A stretch of DNA of 53,825 nucleotides from the NCBI GenBank assembly GCA_030537135.1, contig JAUNOP010000013.1:1-53825 (forward strand), read 5' to 3'. The stretch comes from Eubacteriales bacterium. Lineage in GTDB: Bacteria > Bacillota > Clostridia > Lachnospirales > Lachnospiraceae. The notes under the pieces are model-generated. The model saw only the letters and a program-made list of their open reading frames with translations, was not told where the DNA came from and searched no databases. This document shows, piece by piece, positions 43,665 through 51,494 of the stretch. Every line of letters starts with the position of its first letter. The stretch's first letter is position 1. The position numbers and the translations under genes were made by a program.

Positions 43665-43801
43665 CATCTTGATATGAGGGAGTAGTTCGCATCTGACGGG
43701 AGGATGCTATGTATCACGTCATCACGCCTCTGGCCGGGATACATACTGAGATAAGAACGAGACTTTTATCGCATTTTTAACATGCGATAAAGGTCTTTTT
43801 T
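43665..43801 (+). promoter_or_regulatory. yybP-ykoY-like (Mn2+) riboswitch with terminator platform
   Basis: Between yesL and an exchanger gene lies a structured leader. GAGGGAGTAG (43676-43685) resembles the conserved loop GGGGAGTA. A small stem GCATC/GATGC follows. A perfect 8-bp stem TATGTATC (43709-43716) / GATACATA (43737-43744) encloses TCATCACGCCTCTGGCC. ACTGAGATAA (43745-43754) matches the second conserved loop. An ideal terminator (stem 43761-43774 with 43782-43795, then six T) serves as expression platform. Known members of this class bind Mn2+ and control cation transporters, as here. Assigned by eye, without a covariance model. Confidence 0.75.
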
Positions 43802-43865
43802 GTGCTTTAAGAGGAATACTGCTTCACAGATAATAACAAAAATAAATGTATTGGAGGGACAAGGA

Positions 43866-44798
43866 ATGGAGATTTTGCTTCAGTTGTTGTTTTTGGCGGC
43901 GGGCTTTTTCCTGCTTGTAAAGGGAGCAGACTGGTTTGTGGACGGAGCTGCCGGAATTGCGGAGAAATTTGGAATTCCCCACTTGGTTGTAGGTCTGACG
44001 ATTGTTGCTATGGGAACAAGCGCTCCGGAGGCGGCGGTGAGCATCACGGCAGCATTAAAGGGAAATGCAGGTATTACCATTGGAAACATTGTGGGAAGCA
44101 ATATTTTAAATATTCTTATTATTTTGGGAATTGCTTCTGTGATTATACCGATTGCTGTGGCAAAATCCACGGTAAAGTTAGAAATTCCCTACATGCTTTT
44201 GATGACACTTCTGCTTCTTGGTATGGGATGTACAGGAAATAAAATCACCTTCTGGGAAGGAGTGATTTTGTGGATTGCATTTGTTATTTATCTGGCCTAT
44301 CTGTTTCGGATGGCAAAGAACAATAAAGCAGAGGAAGAGGACGAGCAGGAAGGAAAACCAGTTTGGAGACTCCTTTTTGACGTTGCAGCTGGTATTGCGC
44401 TCATTATGCTGGGAAGCAATGTTGCCGTAGACGCAGCGACAGAGATTGCCAGAGTGATGGGAATGAGCGAGCGTTTTATTGGGCTTACCATTGTAGCGCT
44501 TGGAACCTCTCTGCCAGAGCTGGTAACATCTGTGTCAGCAGCGCGGAAGGGAGAAGCTGACATTGCAATCGGAAATATTGTAGGAAGCAATATCTTCAAT
44601 ATTCTCTTTGTGGTGGGAACCACAGCTCTCATTACGCCGGTAATCTTTGAGACAAAGTTTATTATTGATACGCTGGTATCACTGGCAGCAGGAATTCTGT
44701 TGTGGGTCTGTGTATTTAAGGACAGGAGGCTTGGCAGAACAGGCGGAATGATTATGCTGGTGTGCTATGTGGCATATTTTATATATCTGATTTCATAA
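43866..44798 (+). CDS. CaCA-family Na+/Ca2+ exchanger-like cation transporter
   Basis: 310 residues from MEILLQLLFLAAGFFLLVKG, after GGAGGGACAAGGA. Two alpha repeats in inverted membrane halves: GLTIVAMGTSAPEAAVSITAALKG with GNIVGSNILNI, and GLTIVALGTSLPELVTSVSAARKG with GNIVGSNIFNI. These Glu-containing repeats form the ion site of YrbG-type exchangers. About ten helices; an acidic loop (AEEEDEQEGKP) sits between the halves. The upstream yybP-ykoY-like leader suggests it responds to, and may export, Mn2+ as well as or instead of Ca2+. Confidence 0.92.
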   Translation: MEILLQLLFLAAGFFLLVKGADWFVDGAAGIAEKFGIPHLVVGLTIVAMGTSAPEAAVSITAALKGNAGITIGNIVGSNILNILIILGIASVIIPIAVAKSTVKLEIPYMLLMTLLLLGMGCTGNKITFWEGVILWIAFVIYLAYLFRMAKNNKAEEEDEQEGKPVWRLLFDVAAGIALIMLGSNVAVDAATEIARVMGMSERFIGLTIVALGTSLPELVTSVSAARKGEADIAIGNIVGSNIFNILFVVGTTALITPVIFETKFIIDTLVSLAAGILLWVCVFKDRRLGRTGGMIMLVCYVAYFIYLIS

Positions 44799-44860
44799 AA
44801 GATTTCCTGGAAAGGGAAAAAGAACAGGCTGCTTTAGGCAGTCAGAAAGGCGTGAGAACT

Positions 44861-46093
44861 ATGGAAAGAAAATATCAGATTGATACAGCAGAAAACAAAG
44901 CGTTCTTGGAGCAAATCCGCGATGATTTACTGAGGTTTGGACATCGCTTTCCTTCACCACAGGGAAGCTCCTGGTATCTGGGAGACGATGGAACTCCATG
45001 GAAAGACAGAAACCGTGAAACCTGGATTACATGCCGCATGGCGCATGTATACAGTATAGGAAGCCTGCTGGGACATGAAGGGAGCGATTCGCTGGTAGAT
45101 GCGGCATTAAAGGGATTAAACGGAGAGCTTAAGGCCAAAGAGAACGGAGGCTGGTATCCCGGCCGAACGCCGGATAACAAAATTCTTCCAGATAAGCAGT
45201 GCTATGCTCATGCATTTGTGATTCTGGCAGCCTCCTCTGTGCTTCTTGCAGGAAGACCTGGGGCAGAGGAGCTGCTGGACGAGGCTCTGGAATTGTATGA
45301 TAAGTATTTCTGGAATGAAGCAGAGGGTCTCTCCTGTGATACCTGGAACACAGAGTTTACTGTTCTGGATGAGTATCGGGGTATTAATGCAAACATGCAT
45401 ACAGTGGAGGCATTCCTTTCGGTTGCAGATGTGACTGGAATGGAAAAATACAGAGAAAGAGCAGGACGCATCATCCGGCATGTGATTGGCTGGGCAAAAA
45501 AAAATAACTGGAGAATTCCAGAGCATTATACCTGCGATTGGAAACCGGATTTGGAGAAAAACAGGGAAAGGCCGGATGATCCGTTTAAGCCCTATGGCGC
45601 GACGCCAGGACATGGAATCGAGTGGGCGCGTCTTATCACGCACTGGGCTTTGTCTTCCTGTGGGGAGAATGAACAGGCAGCGCAGCCATACATAGAGGCA
45701 GCGGAAAATCTGTTTAACAGAGCAGCTGAGGATGCATGGAATGCAGACGGAGCCAGAGGAATTGTTTATACAACGGATTGGAATGGAGTACCCTGTGTAC
45801 ATGATAGGATGCACTGGACGCTTGCCGAGGCAATCAACACTTCAGCAGTTCTTTTCCGGGTGACAGGAAAACAGCGCTATGCAGAAATATATGCAGAATT
45901 TATGAGATACCTGGACGAACAGGTACTGGACCATGTGAATGGCTCCTGGTTTCATCAGCTGGATCAGAACAATCGCCTGATGAACACGGTCTGGCCAGGA
46001 AAATCCGATATTTATCATGCGCTGCAGGCCATGCTCATTCCCTACTGCCGGGTGGACGTGTCCATTGCCTGTGCAGTAAAGGAAGGGATGTGA
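44861..46093 (+). CDS. AGE-family aldose-ketose isomerase (YihS-like)
   Basis: 410 residues from ATG 44861; the ribosome site is weak (AGGCGTGAGAACT). An (alpha/alpha)6-barrel enzyme of the N-acylglucosamine 2-epimerase superfamily. Motifs fit the YihS / mannose isomerase branch: WITCRMAHVYSIG (~53-65), DKQCYAHAFV, NANMHTVEAFL, PGHGIEWARL, MHWTLAEAIN and NGSWFHQLD with VWPGKSDIYHALQAML. YihS isomerises sulfoquinovose or mannose. No sulfoquinovosidase, aldolase or transaldolase is nearby, so mannose/fructose-type isomerisation is at least as likely. Confidence 0.85.
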   Translation: MERKYQIDTAENKAFLEQIRDDLLRFGHRFPSPQGSSWYLGDDGTPWKDRNRETWITCRMAHVYSIGSLLGHEGSDSLVDAALKGLNGELKAKENGGWYPGRTPDNKILPDKQCYAHAFVILAASSVLLAGRPGAEELLDEALELYDKYFWNEAEGLSCDTWNTEFTVLDEYRGINANMHTVEAFLSVADVTGMEKYRERAGRIIRHVIGWAKKNNWRIPEHYTCDWKPDLEKNRERPDDPFKPYGATPGHGIEWARLITHWALSSCGENEQAAQPYIEAAENLFNRAAEDAWNADGARGIVYTTDWNGVPCVHDRMHWTLAEAINTSAVLFRVTGKQRYAEIYAEFMRYLDEQVLDHVNGSWFHQLDQNNRLMNTVWPGKSDIYHALQAMLIPYCRVDVSIACAVKEGM

Positions 46094-46179
46094 TCAGTCA
46101 CTTCTCTTGTTACTTGTACAACTGGCGTATATCGAAATCAGATGGTATGCAAAAGGCTGGTGGGAAACCAGAGGATATT

Positions 46180-46350
46180 AGTCAAGCGGATATTCGCAAT
46201 ACCCATAGGGCAGATATCTGCTTTGCTGCTTGCTCATAATCAAATAACTGCTTCGCAGTTTATCAGGAGGGCTACAAGCAAGTCCCCACTCACTGCTTCA
46301 GTTGCGAAAAGCAATAAGCAGTGGGTGGGGACTTGCTTGATACGTTAAAT
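46180..46350. repeat. Dispersed hairpin repeats in inverse orientation
   Basis: GCAGATATCTGCTTTGCTGC and TTGCTCAT (around 46200-46230) are the reverse complement of the block at 10319 and 14245. AAGCAAGTCCCCACTCACTG (46277-46296) and its inverse ending at ~46339 (CAGTGGGTGGGGACTTGCTT) build a long hairpin of the first family, followed by GATACGTTAA. The gap 46094-46491 contains this and the promoter at 46428 but no gene. Confidence 0.65.
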
Positions 46351-46398
46351 TGACAGATAAGTGAAATGTAGTGAAATGATTGAAAAATAATAGTCTAA

Positions 46399-46456
46399 AA
46401 CTATTCATTTCAATTTGATATAAGTATTTGATATTTCATTAGGCTATAGGTACAAT
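46399..46456 (+). promoter_or_regulatory. Promoter and shared upstream block of the hydrolase operon
   Basis: TTGATA (46428-46433) and TACAAT (46451-46456) are 17 bp apart. The 35 bases 46399-46433 match 50006-50040 at 27 positions, including AACTAT, CATTT and TAAGTATTTG, which overlaps the -35. The shared block is a likely binding region of the LysR regulator encoded between the two operons. Confidence 0.65.
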
Positions 46457-46491
46457 GGCGCTAAGAAATCAAAGAAAAGGAGCAATCAGAA

Positions 46492-47430
46492 ATGAGTGGA
46501 CATATTTTAGAGTTATCTCCAAATATAGCAAGAAAAACGGTTGTATATAAGAATCGTTATGGATTGGATATTACGGGCGAGCTTTATTTTGAAAAGAATA
46601 CCAATCTTGCGCAGAAACATCCGGCGCTGATTGTCGGGGCGCCGTATGGCGGCGTGAAGGAGCAGGGGCCATGCGTATATGGAAATGAACTGGCAAAGGA
46701 GGGCTTCATTGTTTTGACCTTTGACCAGTCTTTTATGGGAGATTCGGCAGGATTTCCAAGACATCTGTCTTCACCGGATATTTTTACGGAAAATTTCAGC
46801 GCAGCGGTGGATTTCCTGGGATTGCAGCCGTTTGTGGACAGGGAAAAAATCGGCGTGATCGGTATTTGCGGCTCCGGCGGCTTCGCCCTGTCCGCAGCCC
46901 AGTGTGATACGAGGATAAAAGCGGTGGCAGCGGTAAGTATGTATGATATGAGCGCTGCTGTTCGGGGCGGAATGGATGCGGAATCCATACAGGAAACAAA
47001 GGAACGCCTGTCGAGACAGAGATGGATCGACGCAGAGAACGGTTATCCGGAATATGTTCCGGGGTTCCCGGAACATCCCATCGAGGCGGTGCCTGCGTAT
47101 ATCCCGGAGCCGGGAGCGGAGTGGTTTCGGTTTTATGCATTAAAAAGAGGGTATCATCCAAATGCCAGAGGCGGCTTTACCACAACCAGTGACCTGGCTA
47201 TGATGAATTCCAAGCTGTTGGATTATATCGATGAGATTTCGCCGCGCCCGATTTTGTTTGTAGTAGGCGACCGGGCGCATTCCAGATTTTTCAGTGACAA
47301 TGCCTATGCAGCTGCAAAAGAGCCAAAGGAAATGTATGTGGTGGAGGATGCGGAGCATATCGACCTTTACGACAGAAGGGACAGGATCCCATTTGGGAAA
47401 CTGGCGGATTTCTTCCAGAATAATATGTAA
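46492..47430 (+). CDS. Alpha/beta hydrolase
   Basis: 312 residues, AAAGGAG before the ATG. Alpha/beta-hydrolase fold: strand PALIVGAPYGGVKEQ, oxyanion region, FDQSFMGDSAGFPR, nucleophile elbow GVIGICGSGGFALSAAQ (~122-138), acid region ILFVVGDRAHSRFF, and catalytic His in EDAEHIDLYDR (~295). The elbow GICGSGG places Cys at the usual nucleophile position with a Ser two residues on, as in YcjY/dienelactone-hydrolase-like members. First gene of an operon with a flavodoxin-like pseudogene and an aldo/keto reductase. Substrate unknown. Confidence 0.85.
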   Translation: MSGHILELSPNIARKTVVYKNRYGLDITGELYFEKNTNLAQKHPALIVGAPYGGVKEQGPCVYGNELAKEGFIVLTFDQSFMGDSAGFPRHLSSPDIFTENFSAAVDFLGLQPFVDREKIGVIGICGSGGFALSAAQCDTRIKAVAAVSMYDMSAAVRGGMDAESIQETKERLSRQRWIDAENGYPEYVPGFPEHPIEAVPAYIPEPGAEWFRFYALKRGYHPNARGGFTTTSDLAMMNSKLLDYIDEISPRPILFVVGDRAHSRFFSDNAYAAAKEPKEMYVVEDAEHIDLYDRRDRIPFGKLADFFQNNM

Positions 47431-47445
47431 GAAAGGGGAAACAGG

Positions 47446-47821
47446 ATGAGTAAAAGGGTATTGGTAATTTCAAGCAGTCTTCGCAATAACAGTAATTCTG
47501 ACGCGCTTGCGGACGCTTTTGCAAAAGGCGCGCAGGAGGCGGGGCATCAGGTGCAGAAAATCAGCCTGAAGGGCAAAACCATTGGTTTTTGCAGGGGCTG
47601 CCTTGCCTGTCTGAAAGCCGGAAAATGTATCATAAGGGATGATGCGATGGAGATCGCACAGCAGATGAAGGAAGCGGATGTGATCGCATTTGCTACGCCG
47701 ATCTATTATTATGAGATGAGCGGGCAGATGAAGACCATGCTGGATCGGGCAAATTCCCTGTATGGTTCGGATTATGCATTCGGCGCTTGAAAAAGCGTAT
47801 GAAACAGGAAAAACAGTGTAG
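47446..47821 (+). pseudogene. NAD(P)H-dependent FMN reductase-like gene with internal deletion
   Basis: Intact start MSKRVLVISSSLRNNSNSDALADAF (FMN phosphate loop), a CRGCLACLKAGKC cysteine motif (CX2CX2CX5C, as in iron-sulfur flavoproteins) and the flavin loop FATPIYYYEMSGQMKTMLDR. After SLYGSDYAF the frame hits a stop at 47788. From 47783 the +1 frame reads ALEKAYETGKTV and stops at 47821, which looks like the family's normal C-terminus. So ~70 residues plus a frame phase are deleted. The 114-residue product lacks the last strands of the fold and is probably non-functional. Confidence 0.75.
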
Positions 47822-47867
47822 TATGTTTACAGAGAAATCCTAAGAGTACAGGAAAGCGGGGAAACGT

Positions 47868-48974
47868 ATGAAATATAAGGAGTTTAAAGACGGGATTCGA
47901 TTGTCAAGACTGGGGATGGGAGCCATGCGGCTCCCCGTCCAAAATGGGAATGATGCTTGCATCAATTATGAGAAGGCAAAGCAGCTTATTGATCTGTGCA
48001 TGGAACAGGGGATCAATTACTATGATACTGCTTATATTTATCATGGCGGGAAATCGGAGGAATTTCTTGGGCGCGCCCTGGCGGACTATCCCAGGGACAA
48101 CTTTTATGTGACGGATAAATACAATTTTCAGGCGGAGCCGGATTTTAAAAAGCAGTTTGCCGAGCAGCTTGGACGGTTTGGGATGGAACGGATTGATTTT
48201 TACCTGCTTCACGGCATCCAGAACCACTTTGCCAAAGAAATGGTGGAGAATGGCTGTATCGAATATTTTGACAAAATGAAGAAGAAAGGGAAGATCCGCT
48301 ATCTGGGATTTTCGTTCCACGGAACCCCGGAGCTTTTGAGGGAACTGCTGAAGCGGTACCCATGGGATTTTGTGCAGATCCAGCTGAATTATTATGACTG
48401 GTATTTCCAGGACGCAAAAGCGCTGTATGAGATACTGGAGGAAGCCGGGATACCGGTGATGGTCATGGAGCCGGTACATGGCGGTTTGTTGGCAAATCTG
48501 ACAGAAGGTGCTGCAAAGGAACTGCAGGCAGCGGCTCCGGAAAGATCACTGGCTTCCTGGGCGATGCGGTGGGTGATGGGGCTTACTAATGTACAGGTGG
48601 TCTTAAGCGGAATGTCGGATGAGAGCCAGGTGCTGGACAATATCCGGACGTTTTCCGAAGAGGAGCCGCTGACGGCGGAAGGACAGGAGCGTATAGAAAA
48701 GGCTGCGCAGATCCAGCATTCTTCCGTTGCAGTAGCCTGCACCGGATGCCATTATTGTACCCCAAACTGTCCGCAGGGACTGGATATTCCCTATTTGCTG
48801 AAAAATTACAATGAAGCAAAGATCGGCGGCGTATGGCGGGTGCTTCATTTAAAGGAACTGCCAAAAGATGCGCAGCCCTCCGCCTGCATTGGCTGCAAAG
48901 CCTGTGCCGCGCATTGTCCGCAGGGATTTAAAATACCGGAGTATCTGAAAGAGTTAAGCGGTATGCTCGCATAA
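47868..48974 (+). CDS. Aldo/keto reductase with C-terminal 2[4Fe-4S] ferredoxin domain
   Basis: 368 residues. AKR barrel ~1-280 with the catalytic Tyr region INYYDTAYIYHGGKSEEFLG, Lys in VTDKYN, and His in FYLLHG. The C-terminal part has two cluster motifs, CTGCHYCTPNCPQG (~286-299) and CIGCKACAAHCPQG (~340-353). Such proteins are common in anaerobes and probably shuttle electrons between ferredoxin and NAD(P)H-linked carbonyl reduction. Ribosome site weak (GCGGGGAAACGT). Probably in the alpha/beta-hydrolase operon. Confidence 0.92.
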   Translation: MKYKEFKDGIRLSRLGMGAMRLPVQNGNDACINYEKAKQLIDLCMEQGINYYDTAYIYHGGKSEEFLGRALADYPRDNFYVTDKYNFQAEPDFKKQFAEQLGRFGMERIDFYLLHGIQNHFAKEMVENGCIEYFDKMKKKGKIRYLGFSFHGTPELLRELLKRYPWDFVQIQLNYYDWYFQDAKALYEILEEAGIPVMVMEPVHGGLLANLTEGAAKELQAAAPERSLASWAMRWVMGLTNVQVVLSGMSDESQVLDNIRTFSEEEPLTAEGQERIEKAAQIQHSSVAVACTGCHYCTPNCPQGLDIPYLLKNYNEAKIGGVWRVLHLKELPKDAQPSACIGCKACAAHCPQGFKIPEYLKELSGMLA

Positions 48975-48986
48975 AAAATGGCATAC

Positions 48987-49032
48987 AAAAAGCTCCCATT
49001 CTTCCATATATATGGAACAGTGGGAGCTTTTT
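48987..49032. terminator. Bidirectional terminator between convergent genes
   Basis: AAAAGCTCCCA (from 48987) pairs with TGGGAGCTTTTT (to 49032), with an inner TTCCATA/TATGGAA stem. A and T tracts on both sides serve both the reductase and the LysR gene. Confidence 0.9.
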
Positions 49033-49046
49033 GCAAAATAAAAATA

Positions 49047-49949
49047 TTATACATTTACTTTTTCATCCAGACTTTCGTGCAGTGTCTGCAAAAATTTGTC
49101 TGCCGCTTTGGAGAATACCTGATATTTTTTCCAGACCAGGTACATCTTCACCTCCAGAGGCGGATTTAAGGGGCGGATAACCAGTCCGCTGTCGCCGGAG
49201 ATATTAAGAAGTTTATCGAAAGAAATGGCGTATCCCAGCCCTTCTTCTACAAATAATGAAGCATTGAACAGCAGATTATAGGATACGGTAGTATTTAAAG
49301 TGGAAGGCTTTTTGCGCATCCAACGGATCAAAGGGGAGCTTTCGGTCAGTTCTTGGGAAAGGATCAGGGGCTTATCCCACAAATCCTCCGGTGAAATGCT
49401 TTCTTTTTCCGCTAGGGGATCGTCCTTTTGCATGATGACGACCCATACATTTTTCGTGGGGAGCTTCAATACGTCATACTTTTTTAAATCCGGAAGCATA
49501 AAAATAAGTCCGAAATCGATTAGCCCTTTGTCCAGGCGCTCCATCACAAAGTTTGCATTGCCACTGGAGATATGGTAGTGGATGCCTGGGTAATCCCGGC
49601 GGAGCTTTCCTGCCATCTTTGCCAGCAGGCGCATGCCGTCCGTTTCTCCTGCCCCAATGTACACATCCCCAATGATCACACTGTCAGATAAAAGGATCTC
49701 ATTTTCTGCCTTTTTTACCAAATCTAAGATTTCCTCTGCCCGTTTCCGGAGGATCATTCCCTCTTCGGTAAGCGTCACCTTCCGGGAACCCTTTGTCCCC
49801 CGTATGAAGAGCTGCTTCCCCAATTCTTCTTCCAGATTTTTGATCTGCGTGGAAAGGGTGGGCTGGGAGAGGTGCAGGGACTGGGCGGCGCGGACGATGC
49901 TCTGTTCCCTTGCGATAGCAAGAAAATACTGCAGTACACGGATTTCCAT
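49047..49949 (-). CDS. LysR-family transcriptional regulator
   Basis: 300 residues, GGAGGAACCTTGA before the ATG. Winged helix at the N-terminus (MEIRVLQYFLAIAREQSIVRAAQSLHLSQPTLSTQIKNLEEELGKQLF), followed by the two-lobed periplasmic-binding-like effector domain (~90-290). It is convergent with the hydrolase/reductase operon and divergent from the small-protein/fusion operon. The same 35-bp block stands in front of both operons, so it probably controls both. Confidence 0.92.
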   Translation of the reverse strand: MEIRVLQYFLAIAREQSIVRAAQSLHLSQPTLSTQIKNLEEELGKQLFIRGTKGSRKVTLTEEGMILRKRAEEILDLVKKAENEILLSDSVIIGDVYIGAGETDGMRLLAKMAGKLRRDYPGIHYHISSGNANFVMERLDKGLIDFGLIFMLPDLKKYDVLKLPTKNVWVVIMQKDDPLAEKESISPEDLWDKPLILSQELTESSPLIRWMRKKPSTLNTTVSYNLLFNASLFVEEGLGYAISFDKLLNISGDSGLVIRPLNPPLEVKMYLVWKKYQVFSKAADKFLQTLHESLDEKVNV

Positions 49950-50005
49950 TCAAGGTTCCTCCAATACGTTTTTCTATTAGGATACCATGAAAAAGCATAG
50001 GTTTC

Positions 50006-50063
50006 AACTATACATTTGGATTAAACTTAAGTATTTGCTATTTTATATAACGGCTTTTATACT
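50006..50063 (+). promoter_or_regulatory. Promoter and shared block of the fusion-protein operon
   Basis: TTGCTA (50035-50040) and TATACT (50058-50063), 17-bp spacer. The block 50006-50040 aligns with 46399-46433 (27 of 35 identical) and has the same position relative to its -35. It lies between the LysR start and the small ORF at 50101. Confidence 0.65.
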
Positions 50064-50100
50064 GAATTCAGGACGGAAAAGAAAGGGGTGACAGACCCGG

Positions 50101-50331
50101 ATGCTGGAAAATAAGCAAAGAGAATCCGTCATTCAGAACCTGAAGGATGCAGGGTGCAGTGAAAGCTTTGTGGAGAACTTTTTGATCTGCTATGACAGGC
50201 AGGAGAATGAAAAACAGATACAGCTTTTGGAAAGCTGGCGGCGTGATTTGCTGCACAGGGTGCATAAAGAGGAAAAGAAGATTTCCTGTCTGGACTATCT
50301 GATCTACCGGATTCAGAAGGCACAGGCGTAG
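50101..50331 (+). CDS. Small conserved clostridial protein of unknown function
   Basis: 76 residues, mostly helical and charged ([62 protein letters not shown]). I recognise the pattern of a short protein often found beside flavodoxin-like reductases in Clostridia, but it has no known role. GAAAGGGGTGACAGACCCGG precedes the ATG. Co-directional with the fusion gene 46 bases downstream. Three cysteines. Confidence 0.75.
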   Translation: MLENKQRESVIQNLKDAGCSESFVENFLICYDRQENEKQIQLLESWRRDLLHRVHKEEKKISCLDYLIYRIQKAQA

Positions 50332-50377
50332 CAGGAAAGACACGCAGTATAGGATTAGAATGAAGGAGTTTACCTAC

Positions 50378-51487
50378 ATGAAGATTTTAGTATTAAACGG
50401 CAGTCCGCATACAAATGGGAACACAGCGGCAATGGTAAATGCTTTTGTGGAAGGAGCGCAGGAAAATAACCACGAAATTACGGTAATCCCGGTATGCAAA
50501 AGAAAGATTGCAGGATGCCTTGCCTGCGAATACTGCCACACAAAGGGCGATGGAAAATGTATACAGAAGGATGATATGCAGGAAGTGTATCCTCTGCTGC
50601 AGGAAGCGGAGATGATCGTGCTGGCATCCCCGGTTTATTACCACAGTTTTACCGGACAGCTCCAGTGTGCGATTAACCGGATTTATGCGCTGGATAAACC
50701 GGAAGAGCTGAAAAAGGCGGCGCTGATTTTAAGCTCCGGCAGTGACGACGTCTATGGCGGCGCTGTTTATGAATACCGCCATTCCTTTTTAGAGTATCTG
50801 AAATTAGAAGATATGGGTATCTTTACAGCTTATGATAAGCAGAACAAATCAGAAGGAAAGCTGGAGGAACTGCGCCGGTTCGGCAGAAGCCTGCGGGATG
50901 AAGATACGGAGGATATGGTAAGCACGGAAGAATTTCTTCGGAGTATGAATTCCGGCGAACAGATGGCGGCAGGTTCCGGGATCCACAGACGTATGATACA
51001 GCTTTCCAGGGAAGCGATGCAGATTATAGGCAGGTTGAACCAGGGTTACCATACGCCGGACGAGATCCGGGAATTGATGGGACAGCTTACAGGGAAGAAA
51101 ATAGATGCCACATTCGGCATGTTTCCGCCTTTTTATACGGACTGCGGAAAGAACCTCCATATCGGAAAGCATGTGTTCATCAATTCCGGCGGCCAGTTTC
51201 AGGACCAGGGAGGCATATACATTGGGGACGGAACGCTGATCGGGCATTCCGTAGTACTCGCTACCTTGAACCATGATCTGGATCCGGAGCATCGGGCGGA
51301 TATCTGTCCGAAACCGATCCGTATCGGAAAGAATGTATGGATCGGCGCCCATGCGACGGTGCTGCCGGGGGTAACGGTCGGGGACGGTGCGGTGATCGCG
51401 GCAGGCGCCGTAGTGGCAAGGGACGTCCCGGCAGGTACGGTAGTGGGCGGCGTCCCGGCAAAGGTGATAAAAGAAATTACAGTTTAG
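50378..51487 (+). CDS. Fusion of iron-sulfur flavoprotein-like reductase and hexapeptide O-acetyltransferase
   Basis: 369 residues from [16 protein letters not shown]; the start is set by AAGGAG nine bases upstream. Residues 1-~185 are a flavodoxin-fold NAD(P)H:FMN reductase with the FMN loop GSPHTNGNT and C47-C50-C53-C61 (CX2CX2CX7C), the compact cluster motif of iron-sulfur flavoproteins, plus [19 protein letters not shown]. After a linker, residues ~205-369 are a maltose/galactoside acetyltransferase-type left-handed beta helix: [31 protein letters not shown], probable catalytic H299 in [13 protein letters not shown], and the hexapeptides [28 protein letters not shown]. Both halves look complete. 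The coupling of the two activities is not understood. Confidence 0.88.
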   Translation: MKILVLNGSPHTNGNTAAMVNAFVEGAQENNHEITVIPVCKRKIAGCLACEYCHTKGDGKCIQKDDMQEVYPLLQEAEMIVLASPVYYHSFTGQLQCAINRIYALDKPEELKKAALILSSGSDDVYGGAVYEYRHSFLEYLKLEDMGIFTAYDKQNKSEGKLEELRRFGRSLRDEDTEDMVSTEEFLRSMNSGEQMAAGSGIHRRMIQLSREAMQIIGRLNQGYHTPDEIRELMGQLTGKKIDATFGMFPPFYTDCGKNLHIGKHVFINSGGQFQDQGGIYIGDGTLIGHSVVLATLNHDLDPEHRADICPKPIRIGKNVWIGAHATVLPGVTVGDGAVIAAGAVVARDVPAGTVVGGVPAKVIKEITV

Positions 51488-51494
51488 AAATTGT

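Noticed and set aside
44861-46093. Calling the isomerase a sulfoquinovose isomerase outright
   Set aside because: Sequence motifs do not separate it from mannose isomerases by eye, and no sulfoglycolysis genes are near.
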